From Enterobacter_D sp963521185 (GTDB lineage: Bacteria > Pseudomonadota > Gammaproteobacteria > Enterobacterales > Enterobacteriaceae), in the NCBI GenBank assembly GCA_963521185.1, contig CAUQTV010000009.1, forward strand, positions 85,437 to 149,436: a stretch of DNA of 64,000 nucleotides, written 5' to 3'. Every line of letters starts with the position of its first letter. Positions within the stretch are counted from its first letter, which is position 1. The notes beneath the pieces were generated by a model that saw only the letters and a program-made list of their open reading frames with translations, ran no database searches and had not been told where the DNA came from. Shown here piece by piece: positions 15,192-24,532 of this stretch. The position numbers and the translations under genes are program-made.

Positions 15192-17375
15192 ATGAGCGTT
15201 ATCTCCCTGATCCAGCCGGATCGCGACCTCTTCTCATGGCCACAATACTGGGCGGCCTGTTTTGGCCCGGCACCGTTTTTGCCCATGTCACGTGAAGAGA
15301 TGGATCAACTCGGCTGGGACAGCTGTGACATCATTCTGGTTACCGGGGATGCCTATGTCGATCACCCGAGCTTTGGCATGGCGATCTGTGGGCGCATGCT
15401 GGAAGCTCAGGGTTTCCGCGTCGGGATCATCGCCCAGCCGGACTGGAACAGCAAAGATGACTTCATGCGTCTGGGTAAGCCAAACCTGTTCTTTGGCGTG
15501 ACCGCGGGCAATATGGACTCCATGATCAACCGCTACACCGCCGATCGTAAACTGCGCCATGACGACGCCTACACGCCAGATAACGTAGCCGGTAAACGCC
15601 CGGATCGCGCCACGCTCGCCTATACCCAGCGCTGCAAAGAGGCATGGAAAGATGTGCCGGTGATCCTCGGCGGCATTGAGGCCAGCCTGCGCCGCACCGC
15701 GCATTATGACTACTGGTCGGATACCGTGCGCCGTTCGGTGCTCATCGACGCCAAAGCCGACATGCTAATGTTCGGCAACGGCGAGCGTCCGCTGGTGGAA
15801 GTGGCGCACCGTCTTGCCGCTGGCGAGCCAATCAGCCACATCCGCGACGTGCGCAACACGGCGATCATCGTCAAAGAAGCGCTGCCGGGCTGGAGCGGCG
15901 TGGATTCAACGCGGCTGGATACGCCGGGCAAAATCGACCCGATCCCGCATCCCTACGGTGACGATCTCCCCTGTGCGGATAACAAGCCCGTCGAACCCAA
16001 AAGAGCGGAAACGAAGGCCGTAACCGTGCAACCGCCGCGTCCAAAGCCGTGGGAAAAAACCTACGTGCTGCTGCCGTCCTTTGAGAAAGTGAAGAGCGAC
16101 AAAGTGCTCTATGCGCACGCCTCGCGTATTTTGCACCATGAAACCAACCCTGGCTGCGCCCGCGCGTTACTGCAAAAGCACGGCGATCGCTATATCTGGA
16201 TCAACCCGCCCGCGATCCCGCTGTCAACGGAAGAGATGGACAGCGTGTTTGCCCTGCCGTACCAGCGCGTCCCGCATCCGTCCTACGGCACCAGCCGTAT
16301 TCCGGCCTACGAGATGATCCGCTTCTCCATCAATATTATGCGCGGCTGCTTTGGCGGCTGCTCGTTCTGCTCCATTACCGAGCACGAAGGGCGCATTATT
16401 CAGAGCCGTTCGGAAGAGTCGATCATCAATGAGATCGAGGCGATCCGTGACTCGGTACCGGGCTTTACCGGCATCATCTCCGATCTTGGCGGGCCGACCG
16501 CGAACATGTACATGCTGCGCTGTAAGTCACCGCGTGCGGAGCAGACCTGCCGTCGCCTCTCCTGCGTGTACCCGGAAATTTGTCCGCATATGGACACCAA
16601 CCACGAGCCGACCATCAACCTCTACCGTCGCGCCCGCGATCTGAAAGGCATCAAGAAGATCCTGATTGCCTCCGGCGTGCGCTACGATCTGGCGGTGGCG
16701 GATCCCCGCTACATCAAAGAGCTGGCCTCGCACCATGTTGGCGGCTATCTGAAAATTGCCCCTGAGCATACGGAAGAGGGGCCGCTGTCGAAAATGCTCA
16801 AGCCGGGCATGGGCAGCTATGACCGGTTCAAAGAGCTGTTCGACACCTATTCAAAACAGGCGGGTAAAGAGCAGTATCTGATCCCGTACTTTATCTCCGC
16901 GCATCCTGGCACCCGCGATGAAGACATGGTGAATCTGGCGCTGTGGCTCAAGCAGCATCGTTTCCGTCTTGATCAGGTACAGAACTTCTACCCGTCGCCG
17001 CTCGCCAACTCGACGACCATGTATTACACCGGCAAGAACCCGCTGGGGAAAATCGACTACAAGAGCGAGGATGTCTTTGTGCCGCGCGGCGACAAACAGC
17101 GCCGTTTACACAAAGCGCTGCTGCGTTACCACGATCCGAAAAACTGGCCGCTGATCCGCCAGGCGCTGGAGGATATGGGTAAGAAACACCTGATTGGCGG
17201 ACGTCGTGAGTGCCTGGTGCCTGCGCCAACGCTTGATGAAATGCGCGAAGCGAAGCGCCAGAATCGCCAGGCGCGTCCGGCGCTGACCAAACACACGCCG
17301 ATCGCCCATCAGCGCCAGAGCACCAGTAAAAAGCCGTTCTCTTCTGCGAAGAAGAAACCGGCTCGCGTGCGCTAA
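15192..17375 (+). CDS. ygiQ: YgiQ family radical SAM protein
   Basis: 727 residues. The N-terminal part has the YgiQ-specific region (GMAICGRMLEAQGFRVGIIA; GGIEASLRRTAHYDYW). The radical SAM cluster motif CX3CX2C is seen in RGCFGGCSFCSITEHEG near residue 385. The C-terminus is Lys/Arg-rich and probably disordered. The family (UPF0313) has no firmly assigned reaction. The gene converges on the anion transporter with only three bases between the stops. Confidence 0.95.
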   Translation: MSVISLIQPDRDLFSWPQYWAACFGPAPFLPMSREEMDQLGWDSCDIILVTGDAYVDHPSFGMAICGRMLEAQGFRVGIIAQPDWNSKDDFMRLGKPNLFFGVTAGNMDSMINRYTADRKLRHDDAYTPDNVAGKRPDRATLAYTQRCKEAWKDVPVILGGIEASLRRTAHYDYWSDTVRRSVLIDAKADMLMFGNGERPLVEVAHRLAAGEPISHIRDVRNTAIIVKEALPGWSGVDSTRLDTPGKIDPIPHPYGDDLPCADNKPVEPKRAETKAVTVQPPRPKPWEKTYVLLPSFEKVKSDKVLYAHASRILHHETNPGCARALLQKHGDRYIWINPPAIPLSTEEMDSVFALPYQRVPHPSYGTSRIPAYEMIRFSINIMRGCFGGCSFCSITEHEGRIIQSRSEESIINEIEAIRDSVPGFTGIISDLGGPTANMYMLRCKSPRAEQTCRRLSCVYPEICPHMDTNHEPTINLYRRARDLKGIKKILIASGVRYDLAVADPRYIKELASHHVGGYLKIAPEHTEEGPLSKMLKPGMGSYDRFKELFDTYSKQAGKEQYLIPYFISAHPGTRDEDMVNLALWLKQHRFRLDQVQNFYPSPLANSTTMYYTGKNPLGKIDYKSEDVFVPRGDKQRRLHKALLRYHDPKNWPLIRQALEDMGKKHLIGGRRECLVPAPTLDEMREAKRQNRQARPALTKHTPIAHQRQSTSKKPFSSAKKKPARVR

Positions 17376-17378
17376 GGG

Positions 17379-18851
17379 TTAGTACAGGCCCAGCACCTTC
17401 CACCAGGCGAGACCCACGGTCATAAACACCGCCTGGTTGAAGAGGCTTATCGCAAGTCCCGTTCGCCACCAGACGCCCGTCGGCACATAGCCCGCGCCAA
17501 AGAGGATCGGGCCACGCGCGTGCGTGTATTGCGTGAGCGAGCAGTAGAGGCTGCTGGTAAACGCCAGCATCAGCGCGGCGGGTGCCGCCGGGATCCCCAG
17601 ATGCAGACCGACGCCAAGAAACACCGCGTACAGCGCGGCGATTTGGGCGTTACCGCTGGCAAAAAAGTAGTGGGTGTAAAAATAGGCCGCGTTCAGCAGC
17701 AGCAGAATGATCACCCAGCTTGTGCCGCCGAGCGAGCTGGCCAGGCTGTCGCCAATCAGGTTACCAAACCAGCTGGTGAAGCCGAGTTTTTTCAGCTGGT
17801 TAGCCATCATTAACAGCGCCGCAAACCAGATTAGGGTATCCCACGCGCCTTTTTCGCTCTTCACATCTTCCCAGCTCAGCACGCCAGAGAGCAGCAGAAT
17901 CGACAGACCGACGAACGACGCGGTGGTTGGATCAACGCCCAGTTTGTCGCCAAAAATCCACAGCACCAGCAGCACGCCCACGGTGCCGAGCATCAGCCAT
18001 TCACCGCGCGACATGGCACCCATTTGCGCCAGTTCGTTGCGCGCAAGGTCTGGCGCATTCGGCGTGTGGCGGATTTCCGGGCGCGTCAGCCAGTACACCA
18101 GCAGCGGCACAATCAACAGCGACACCAGGCAGGGCACCAGCGCCGCCATAAACCAGCCGCCCCAGGTGAGGGTCACGCCCGCGTTTGCCGCCAGCTTCAC
18201 CGCCAGCAGGTTGCCGGTGTAACCGGTCATAAACAGCGCCGCCGTGACATCGTTAACGTTGCCGATACAGGTGATGAGAAAGGTGCCGATTTTATTGCGC
18301 GAGGCGTCATCCGGGCGCGAGCCAAAGCTGCGGGCCAGCGAGTCGGCGATAGGGTAGATCACCCCGCCGCAGCGCGCGGTATTGCTTGGCATGGCAGGCG
18401 AAAGGATCAGATCCGCAAACGCCAGCCCATAGGCCAGCCCGAGCGTGCGCTTGCCGAGCAGGCGGATCATCTGAAGCGCGATGCGCCTTCCCAGCCCGGT
18501 TTTGATAAAGCCACGGGCAATCATAAAGGCGACCACGATAAGCCAGATCAGTGAGCTGTTTAATTCGCTCAGCGCGGTAGTGATCGCCCCGCTGGCGGTT
18601 TTATCGCCCGCCGCATACGCCAGCGCAAACACCGTAATACCGATGATACCGACTGCGCCAATCGGCAGCACTTTCGCCACAATCGACGCGATAGTCGCCA
18701 CAAAGATGATGGCCGAATGCCAGGCATCCGCGCTCAGGCCCGTGGGGGGCGTCAACTGCCAGAGGATCGCGGCCAGCGCGATAATGGAGAGTAGTGGGAG
18801 CCATCTGACGCCCGAGGGTTTCGTTTCCGCCACACTGATATCCTTATTCAT
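17379..18851 (-). CDS. DASS/SLC13-family anion (dicarboxylate) transporter
   Basis: 490 residues with about twelve hydrophobic segments. Family motifs include ILSPAMPSNTARCGGVIYP, with the Ser-Asn-Thr substrate/sodium signature, and the second repeat region YFYTHYFFASGNAQIAALY. This resembles CitT/TtdT/YbhI-type transporters, which exchange or cotransport di- and tricarboxylates in the inner membrane. The exact substrate cannot be read from sequence. It lies between ygiQ and dkgA, where E. coli K-12 has yqhG-yqhH, so it is a lineage-specific insertion or replacement. No regulator is adjacent. Confidence 0.88.
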   Translation of the reverse strand: MNKDISVAETKPSGVRWLPLLSIIALAAILWQLTPPTGLSADAWHSAIIFVATIASIVAKVLPIGAVGIIGITVFALAYAAGDKTASGAITTALSELNSSLIWLIVVAFMIARGFIKTGLGRRIALQMIRLLGKRTLGLAYGLAFADLILSPAMPSNTARCGGVIYPIADSLARSFGSRPDDASRNKIGTFLITCIGNVNDVTAALFMTGYTGNLLAVKLAANAGVTLTWGGWFMAALVPCLVSLLIVPLLVYWLTRPEIRHTPNAPDLARNELAQMGAMSRGEWLMLGTVGVLLVLWIFGDKLGVDPTTASFVGLSILLLSGVLSWEDVKSEKGAWDTLIWFAALLMMANQLKKLGFTSWFGNLIGDSLASSLGGTSWVIILLLLNAAYFYTHYFFASGNAQIAALYAVFLGVGLHLGIPAAPAALMLAFTSSLYCSLTQYTHARGPILFGAGYVPTGVWWRTGLAISLFNQAVFMTVGLAWWKVLGLY

Positions 18852-18983
18852 TACGTGAATGAAATGCGTTAAAACGATTGATGTGATGAATAATCAATAG
18901 CTTAGCTACATTTCATGCTGCGTCAGTGAGCGCAATAAATACACAGTAAAGTGAGGGGTAAATTGTTTCAGGAAATGTCGGTG

Positions 18984-19020
18984 CCCCTCTCCCTTGGGGA
19001 GAGGGTTAGGGTGAGGGGAA
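18984..19020. repeat. Dispersed GC-rich hairpin repeat
   Basis: CCCTCTCCC / GGGGAGAGGG hairpin followed by TTAGGGTGAGGGG. This motif is a common dispersed intergenic repeat of Enterobacteriaceae. It lies downstream of dkgA and upstream of the transporter and could also act as a terminator for dkgA. Confidence 0.6.
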
Positions 19021-19044
19021 AAGGTAAAGGATGAAACAAAAACG

Positions 19045-19872
19045 TTAACCGCCGAACTGATCCGGGTCCGGCCCCAGACGCTTGCCCTGATCGAGCTTCG
19101 CGATTTCGCTCAGTTCATCTTTATCGAGGCGGAAGTCCCAGACGTCGAAGTTCTCGGCGATGCGCGAGGCGGTAACCGATTTCGGGATCACCACCAGGCC
19201 TTGATCCAGATGCCAGCGGATCACGATCTGCGCCGGGGTTTTACTGTATTTATCCGCCAGCGTGCGAATGATTTTCTGATCAAACACGCCATCGCCGCCC
19301 TGTGCCAGCGGGCTCCAGGATTCGGTCTGGATTTTGTGCGTCGCGTTCCAGGCGTGAAGCTGTCGCTGTTGCAGCAGCGGATGCAGTTCAATCTGATTCA
19401 CCACCGGCGTCACGCCCGTTTCATCAATCAGGCGCTGGAGATGGGAAATCTGGAAATTACACACGCCGATGCTTTTCACCAGTCCCTGCTCTTGCAGAGC
19501 GATCATGCCTTTCCACGCCTCAACGTAGCGATCGATCGCCGGAACCGGCCAGTGCATCAGATAGAGATCAACATGGTCGAGCTGAAGCTTATCGAGACTT
19601 TCCTGTAGGGCTTCCTGCGGACGTTTTTGATCGTCATTCCACAGTTTGGTGGTGATGAAGAGATCATCACGCGCGACGCCTGCGCTCTGTAGCGCTTTGC
19701 CGACGCCCTCTTCGTTTTTGTACGCGGCGGCGGTATCGATGGAGCGATAGCCCACGTCCAGCGCTTTATGAATGGCGGAAATCACTTCCTCGTTGCTCGC
19801 TTTCCACACGCCGAGTCCCAGTTGCGGCATGACGTTGCCGTCCTGAAGCTTGATCACGGTTGGATGTGCCAT
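19045..19872 (-). CDS. dkgA: 2,5-diketo-D-gluconate reductase A / methylglyoxal reductase DkgA
   Basis: 275 residues of the aldo-keto reductase TIM barrel. Catalytic Asp and Tyr are in SIDTAAAYKNEEGVGKAL, the Lys in ITTKLWNDD and the His in LMHWPVP; the NADPH-binding end includes VIPKSVTASRIAEN. It reduces 2,5-diketogluconate, methylglyoxal and other aldehydes. It is downstream of yqhD on the same strand, and both are activated by YqhC in E. coli under aldehyde stress. AGGAGG precedes the start. Confidence 0.95.
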   Translation of the reverse strand: MAHPTVIKLQDGNVMPQLGLGVWKASNEEVISAIHKALDVGYRSIDTAAAYKNEEGVGKALQSAGVARDDLFITTKLWNDDQKRPQEALQESLDKLQLDHVDLYLMHWPVPAIDRYVEAWKGMIALQEQGLVKSIGVCNFQISHLQRLIDETGVTPVVNQIELHPLLQQRQLHAWNATHKIQTESWSPLAQGGDGVFDQKIIRTLADKYSKTPAQIVIRWHLDQGLVVIPKSVTASRIAENFDVWDFRLDKDELSEIAKLDQGKRLGPDPDQFGG

Positions 19873-19892
19873 GCATTCCTCCTTATATGAAG

Positions 19893-19916
19893 TTCACCGG
19901 GGAAACCCCCGGTGAA
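19893..19916. terminator. Strong hairpin in the yqhD-dkgA spacer
   Basis: Perfect 10-bp arms TTCACCGGGG / CCCCGGTGAA with a four-base loop. It lies between two genes thought to be cotranscribed and has no T-run, so it may be an intercistronic stabilising or attenuating hairpin rather than a full terminator. Confidence 0.55.
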
Positions 19917-19976
19917 GTTGTGTGACTTAAGTCTGGACGAAAAGCCCAAAAACGAAAGCCACAGAAGAAAAAACCT

Positions 19977-21140
19977 TTAGCGTGCGGCTTCGTAGATGCG
20001 ACGGCTGACATCCAGCGTTATGTCCTGATGTTCGCCTAAAGCGGTCATGCCGTGCTCTTCAAGTTTTGCCAGCAGCGCCGGGATAGAACTGCCGTCGAGA
20101 CCGTAGCCGGACAGGCGCGTTGGCACGCCCATTTGCTCGAAGAAGTTGCGGGTGGCGGCAATGGCGGCATCAATACGCGCATCGTCAGACCCTTCGGTGA
20201 TGTTCCACACGCGCTCGCCATATTGCAGCAGCTTCGCGCGCTTGGTGTCGCGTTTTTCATTCCACAGCGCAGGCAGTACCACCGCCAGAGTTTGCGCGTG
20301 ATCCAGACCGTGCATCGCCGTCAATTCATGACCCAGCATGTGCGTCGCCCAGTCCTGCGGTACGCCCGCACCGATCAGGCCATTCAGCGCCTGGGTTGCG
20401 GCCCACATTACGTTGGCGCGCACATCATAGTTTTCCGGCTCCTTGAGCGCTTTCGGGCCGTCTTCGACCAGCGTCAGCAGAATGCCCTCAGCGAAGCGAT
20501 CCTGGATTTTGCCGTCAACCGGGTAGGTGACGTACTGCTCAACGGTGTGGACGAAGGCGTCAACGACGCCGTTAGCCACCTGGCGCGGCGGCAGGGTGTA
20601 GGTGTACACCGGATCGAGAATAGCGAACACCGGCTGCACATGCTCATTCATGAACGCCTGTTTGTCGCCGGTGGACTTACGGGAAACCACCGCGCCTTTA
20701 TTGGATTCGGAACCGGTCGCCGGCAGCGTCAGCACGGAGCCCATCGGGATGGCACTTTTGATCTCGCTGCCGCGGGTTTGCAGAATGTGCCACGGATCGA
20801 CGCCGTCCGCGTAGTGTGCGGCAGCGGCAATAAACTTAGTGCCGTCCAGCACGGAACCGCCGCCAACGGCCAGCAGGAAAGTGACGTTCTCGCTGCGGGC
20901 GATTTCAACGGCTTTCATCAGCGTTTCATAAGACGGGTTCGGCTCGATGCCGCCAAACTCCAGAACGTCGAGGCCGCTCAGCGCGCTGTAAACCTGGTCC
21001 AGCACGCCGGTTTTTTTCACGCTGCCGCCGCCGTAGGTGATCAGCACGCGTGCGCCAGCCGGGATTTGGTCGCGCAGATCGGCAATCGCGTTTTTACCAA
21101 AAATAATGCGAGTGGGGGTATGCAGATTAAAGTTATTCAT
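19977..21140 (-). CDS. yqhD: NADPH-dependent aldehyde/alcohol dehydrogenase YqhD
   Basis: 387 residues of the iron-type alcohol dehydrogenase family. The dinucleotide-binding motif is GGGSVLDGTKFI, and metal ligands lie in VVDAFVHTVEQYV, GHELTAMHGLDHA and nearby. YqhD reduces short-chain aldehydes, including lipid-peroxidation products, with NADPH and a divalent metal in the cytoplasm. It is divergent from yqhC, its AraC-type activator, with about 207 bases between starts. Usual length and no defects. Confidence 0.96.
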   Translation of the reverse strand: MNNFNLHTPTRIIFGKNAIADLRDQIPAGARVLITYGGGSVKKTGVLDQVYSALSGLDVLEFGGIEPNPSYETLMKAVEIARSENVTFLLAVGGGSVLDGTKFIAAAAHYADGVDPWHILQTRGSEIKSAIPMGSVLTLPATGSESNKGAVVSRKSTGDKQAFMNEHVQPVFAILDPVYTYTLPPRQVANGVVDAFVHTVEQYVTYPVDGKIQDRFAEGILLTLVEDGPKALKEPENYDVRANVMWAATQALNGLIGAGVPQDWATHMLGHELTAMHGLDHAQTLAVVLPALWNEKRDTKRAKLLQYGERVWNITEGSDDARIDAAIAATRNFFEQMGVPTRLSGYGLDGSSIPALLAKLEEHGMTALGEHQDITLDVSRRIYEAAR

Positions 21141-21347
21141 TGCTCGTGCCCTATAGGTGGGTAAAAAATCGAAAGGCAGTGGGCTGCCTGATGAGGACTA
21201 TTGTCTGCGTCCGGGCGGTACCTCTCAATGCACATTTCTGCCGATGTCTTGCCCATTTCTCCGTTGGGCTGGAGAAAAAGCACAGAAATGCGCACACTGT
21301 TTCGGTTAAAATCTGCTGGTTAAAAGCCGCCCCCGGAGTCACGTTAT

Positions 21348-22247
21348 ATGAACCGCGAAGAGATTTGTTTGCAGCTGACGGAGCAAATTAAGCGCCTGAA
21401 AATTAATGAGAACAGGTTAACCGCCCTGTTGCCCGATATCCGTCTGCTGCACGGCACGCAGCCGGGCACGCGCACGCCGGTGATGTACCAGCCCGGCATT
21501 GTGATCCTCTTCTCGGGGCATAAAATCGGCTACATCAACGAACGCGTGTTCCGCTATGACGCCAACGAATATTTGCTGCTCACCGTGCCGCTGCCGTTCG
21601 AATGCGAAACCTTTGCCACGCCGGAAATCCCGCTGGCGGGGATCCGCGTCAACGTCGATATTCTCCAGTTGCAGGAATTGCTGATGGATATTGGCGAAGA
21701 TGAGCATTTTCAGCCGTCAATGGCGGCCAGTGGCATCAACTCCGCTACCCTGTCAGACGAGATTCTTTGTGCGGTCGAGCGTCTGCTGGATGTGATGGAG
21801 CGCCCGCTGGATGCGCGCATTTTAGGTAAGCAGATTGTGCGTGAAATTCTCTATCACGTGCTGACCGGTCCGCGCGGCGGCGCGCTGCTGGCGCTGGTGA
21901 GTCGTCAGACGCATTTCAGTTTAATTAGCCGGGTGCTCAAACGCATCGAGAGTCAGTACACCGAAAACCTCAGCGTTGACCAGCTGGCCGCCGAAGCCAA
22001 TATGAGCGTCTCGGCGTTTCACCACAATTTTAAATCGGTAACCAGCACTTCACCGCTGCAATATCTGAAAACCTATCGTCTGCACCGGGCGCGTATGTTG
22101 ATGATCCACGACGGCATGAAAGCCAGCGCGGCGGCAATGCGGGTCGGCTATGAGAGCGCGTCGCAGTTTAGCCGCGAGTTTAAGCGCTATTTTGGCGTGA
22201 CGCCGGGGGAAGACGCGGCAAGGATCAGGATGATGCCCGGCAGTTAA
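21348..22247 (+). CDS. yqhC: AraC-family activator YqhC
   Basis: 299 residues. The N-terminal domain (PVMYQPGIVILFSGHKIGYI) matches the AraC-type sensor region, and the C-terminal ~100 residues hold the two HTH motifs (LSVDQLAAEANMSVSAFHHN and AAAMRVGYESASQFSREFKR). In E. coli YqhC activates yqhD and dkgA in response to aldehydes such as glyoxal. The divergent position next to yqhD supports the same role here. Confidence 0.94.
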   Translation: MNREEICLQLTEQIKRLKINENRLTALLPDIRLLHGTQPGTRTPVMYQPGIVILFSGHKIGYINERVFRYDANEYLLLTVPLPFECETFATPEIPLAGIRVNVDILQLQELLMDIGEDEHFQPSMAASGINSATLSDEILCAVERLLDVMERPLDARILGKQIVREILYHVLTGPRGGALLALVSRQTHFSLISRVLKRIESQYTENLSVDQLAAEANMSVSAFHHNFKSVTSTSPLQYLKTYRLHRARMLMIHDGMKASAAAMRVGYESASQFSREFKRYFGVTPGEDAARIRMMPGS

Positions 22248-22276
22248 TACAGGGGAGTTAAGGCAGGGAAGCGATA

Positions 22277-22298
22277 TCCCCTCCCGGAAGAGAGGGGA
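22277..22298. terminator. Hairpin between convergent yqhC and yghB
   Basis: TCCCCTC / GAGGGGA inverted repeat between the two converging stops. There is no T-run, so termination is inferred from position. Confidence 0.5.
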
Positions 22299-22304
22299 CA
22301 GACA

Positions 22305-22964
22305 TCACGCGTTACAATATTTCTTCTTAATGACCACCGCAATGGTGCCCAAAAGGCCAGCGACCAGCAGGAAAATCGGCAGGATCATCAGGAAGGTCAT
22401 GACCTGATCTTCATGGCGTTTCACGAACGGGATCATGCTCAGCGCATAACCGAGGCCGGTTACCACGCCCACCCACAGCAGCGCACTCAGCCAGTTAAAG
22501 AGCTGGAAGCGACGATTAGACAGCCCGGAAATCCCGGCCATCGTTGGCAGCAGGGTGCGCACAAAGGCAAGGAAGCGACCTGCGAGCAGTGCCAGCAGAC
22601 CATGACGGTCAAACATGCAGGTAGCGCGCTGGTGGTACTTCGCCGGAAGCTGTGCCAGCCAGCCTTTCACCACGCGCGTGTTGCCCAGCCAGCGGCCCTG
22701 AATGTAGCTCAGCCAGCAGCCCAGACTGGCGGCGGTGGTGAGGATCACCAGCGCCGGGATAAAGTCCATGACTCCCCGGGCAATGAGCGCACCGGTCAGA
22801 AGTAGCAGGCTGTCACCGGGTAGAAAAGAGGCCGGGAGCAATCCGTTTTCTAAAAACAGTGTCGCAAACATCACTAAGTAAACGACACCGACAACGTGTG
22901 GATTAGCTAACGCCGCAAAATCGTGTTGCCAGAGTGCGGCGATAATATCTTGAATAACAGCCAT
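22305..22964 (-). CDS. yghB: DedA-family inner membrane protein YghB
   Basis: 219 residues, polytopic, with the DedA/SNARE-associated signatures LLPASFLPGDSLLLLTGALI and GRFLAFVRTLLPTMAGIS, and the conserved glutamate in LFLENG. DedA proteins are required for membrane potential maintenance and normal division; YghB and YqjA are partly redundant in E. coli, and some family members are polyprenyl-phosphate translocases. Ends KKKYCNA. Located between yqhC and metC as in E. coli. Confidence 0.95.
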   Translation of the reverse strand: MAVIQDIIAALWQHDFAALANPHVVGVVYLVMFATLFLENGLLPASFLPGDSLLLLTGALIARGVMDFIPALVILTTAASLGCWLSYIQGRWLGNTRVVKGWLAQLPAKYHQRATCMFDRHGLLALLAGRFLAFVRTLLPTMAGISGLSNRRFQLFNWLSALLWVGVVTGLGYALSMIPFVKRHEDQVMTFLMILPIFLLVAGLLGTIAVVIKKKYCNA

Positions 22965-23092
22965 GGACTTTCCTGTGGAACCGCGTAATGAGTCTATTGT
23001 ACGCCTGAATTGTTAAGGACACCTTGATCCCTCACGCAAGAAATGCAGACAATTCTGCTGGTCTAATCCATTTTCCTGTCAGGCGTGTCACT

Positions 23093-24280
23093 TTACACGA
23101 TGCGTTCGAATCCCGCTGCTAAATCCGCGAGCAAATCCTCAACGTTTTCCAAACCAATATGGACGCGGATCAATGTACCGCTAAAGTCCACGTCTGCACC
23201 CGGCCGAATGGCGGCAATCTGCTCAGGCTGATTAGCCAGGATCAGCGATTCAAAGCCGCCCCATGAATAAGCCATGCTAAACAGTTCGAAGTGATCGAGA
23301 TAGGCCGACAGCTCTTCCTGGGTAAGACGCTTGTTGAGCACGAACGAAAACAGGCCGCTGCTGCCGGTAAAATCACGTTTCCAGTATTCGTGGCCTTTGC
23401 TGCCCGGCAGCGCCGGGTGATTCACGCAGGCGACCTGCGGGTGCAGCGACAGCCACTGGGCGATTTCAATACTGCTTTCATGGTGCTGGCGCAGACGAAC
23501 GCCCAGCGTGCGCAGACCGCGACTGGTCATGTACGCGGTGTCGGCGTCGAGCATCTGGCCCATCAGATAGGCGTTTTCACGCAGTTGATCCCAGCAGCGC
23601 GCGTTGGACACCGCCGTGCCGACCATCGCATCAGAGTGCCCAATCAGGTATTTGGTGCCTGCCTGGATCGAAATATCGACGCCGAAATCGAGGGCCTTGA
23701 ACAGAATGCCCGCCGCCCAGGTGTTGTCGATCATGATGATCGCCTCCGGCGACACGCTTCTTACCGCAGCCACAATCGCCGGGACATCGTGCACTTCCAT
23801 GGTGATAGATCCGGGCGACTCCAGGAACACGACTTTTGTTTTGGGCGTCAGCAGGTTGACGATATCCGCGCCAATCATCGGGTCAAACCAGCGGGTGGTC
23901 ACGCCGAGTTTGGCAAGGATCTTCGTACTAAAGTCCTGACTTGGCTCATAGGCGGTGTGGGTCATCAGCACCTCATCACCCTGTTCAACAAAGGCCAGAA
24001 TGGTGTTGGCGACGGCAGCGGCCCCGCAGGGGAAGAGCGCACAGCCCGCGCCGCCTTCCAGTTCGCACATCGCTTCCTGGAGGGAAAAGTGCGTTAAGGT
24101 GCCGCGACGGCCATAAAACAGCTCGCCTTTGGCGCGACCCCGCGTCGCCTGCTTTTTGGCTTCCACGCTGTCGAACACCAAAGAGGACGCGCGTTGAATC
24201 ACGCTGTTCACCGAGCCAAGAGTGTATTTTTTGCTGCGCCCGGCATTTACCAGCGCGGTATCAATGTGCTTCGCTGTCAT
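23093..24280 (-). CDS. metC: Cystathionine beta-lyase MetC
   Basis: 395 residues of the Cys/Met metabolism PLP-dependent family. The PLP lysine is in SIQAGTKYLIGHSDAM, with tyrosine and arginine phosphate ligands in KGELFYGRRGT. It cleaves cystathionine to homocysteine, pyruvate and ammonia in methionine biosynthesis. Tandem MetJ-type boxes lie just upstream of the start, as expected for a methionine-repressed gene. Divergent from exbB. Confidence 0.97.
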   Translation of the reverse strand: MTAKHIDTALVNAGRSKKYTLGSVNSVIQRASSLVFDSVEAKKQATRGRAKGELFYGRRGTLTHFSLQEAMCELEGGAGCALFPCGAAAVANTILAFVEQGDEVLMTHTAYEPSQDFSTKILAKLGVTTRWFDPMIGADIVNLLTPKTKVVFLESPGSITMEVHDVPAIVAAVRSVSPEAIIMIDNTWAAGILFKALDFGVDISIQAGTKYLIGHSDAMVGTAVSNARCWDQLRENAYLMGQMLDADTAYMTSRGLRTLGVRLRQHHESSIEIAQWLSLHPQVACVNHPALPGSKGHEYWKRDFTGSSGLFSFVLNKRLTQEELSAYLDHFELFSMAYSWGGFESLILANQPEQIAAIRPGADVDFSGTLIRVHIGLENVEDLLADLAAGFERIV

Positions 24281-24300
24281 CTTCGCATAACCCGTCTTTT

Positions 24301-24324
24301 ATACGTCTGGATGTCCAGACTACC
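24301..24324. promoter_or_regulatory. MetJ operator (tandem met boxes) upstream of metC
   Basis: Three consecutive 8-mers, ATACGTCT, GGATGTCC and AGACTACC, match the met box AGACGTCT at 7, 5 and 5 of 8 positions. They lie 21-44 bases upstream of the metC start, the expected place for MetJ-S-adenosylmethionine repression. Confidence 0.75.
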
Positions 24325-24450
24325 ATGATTGCGCGATTGTGCATCCTGAGGGATCTTCATTCAGCAGAATATTTTCTGAAAAGTCGCCAACGGCACTTTT
24401 TTCCTGAGTAAGCGCAAAGAAAGTGCGGATTAATTAGCGCACTATGTAAA

Positions 24451-24471
24451 TACTAATGAGAACTACTATCA
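24451..24471 (+). promoter_or_regulatory. Probable Fur-binding region upstream of exbB
   Basis: ATACTAATGAGAACTACTATC resembles repeated GATAAT-type hexamers of the Fur box and sits about 60 bases upstream of the exbB start. exbB-exbD are known Fur-repressed genes in E. coli. The match is imperfect. Confidence 0.5.
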
Positions 24472-24532
24472 ATTCGACGACGTTTTGATATTATTACGCT
24501 CAGATTTTGTGATTTGCGTCCGGAGATACAGA

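Noticed and set aside
20052..21164. 370-codon open frame antisense to yqhD
   Set aside because: Mirror frame of a well-conserved gene; composition is Arg/His/Gln-rich and has no family resemblance.
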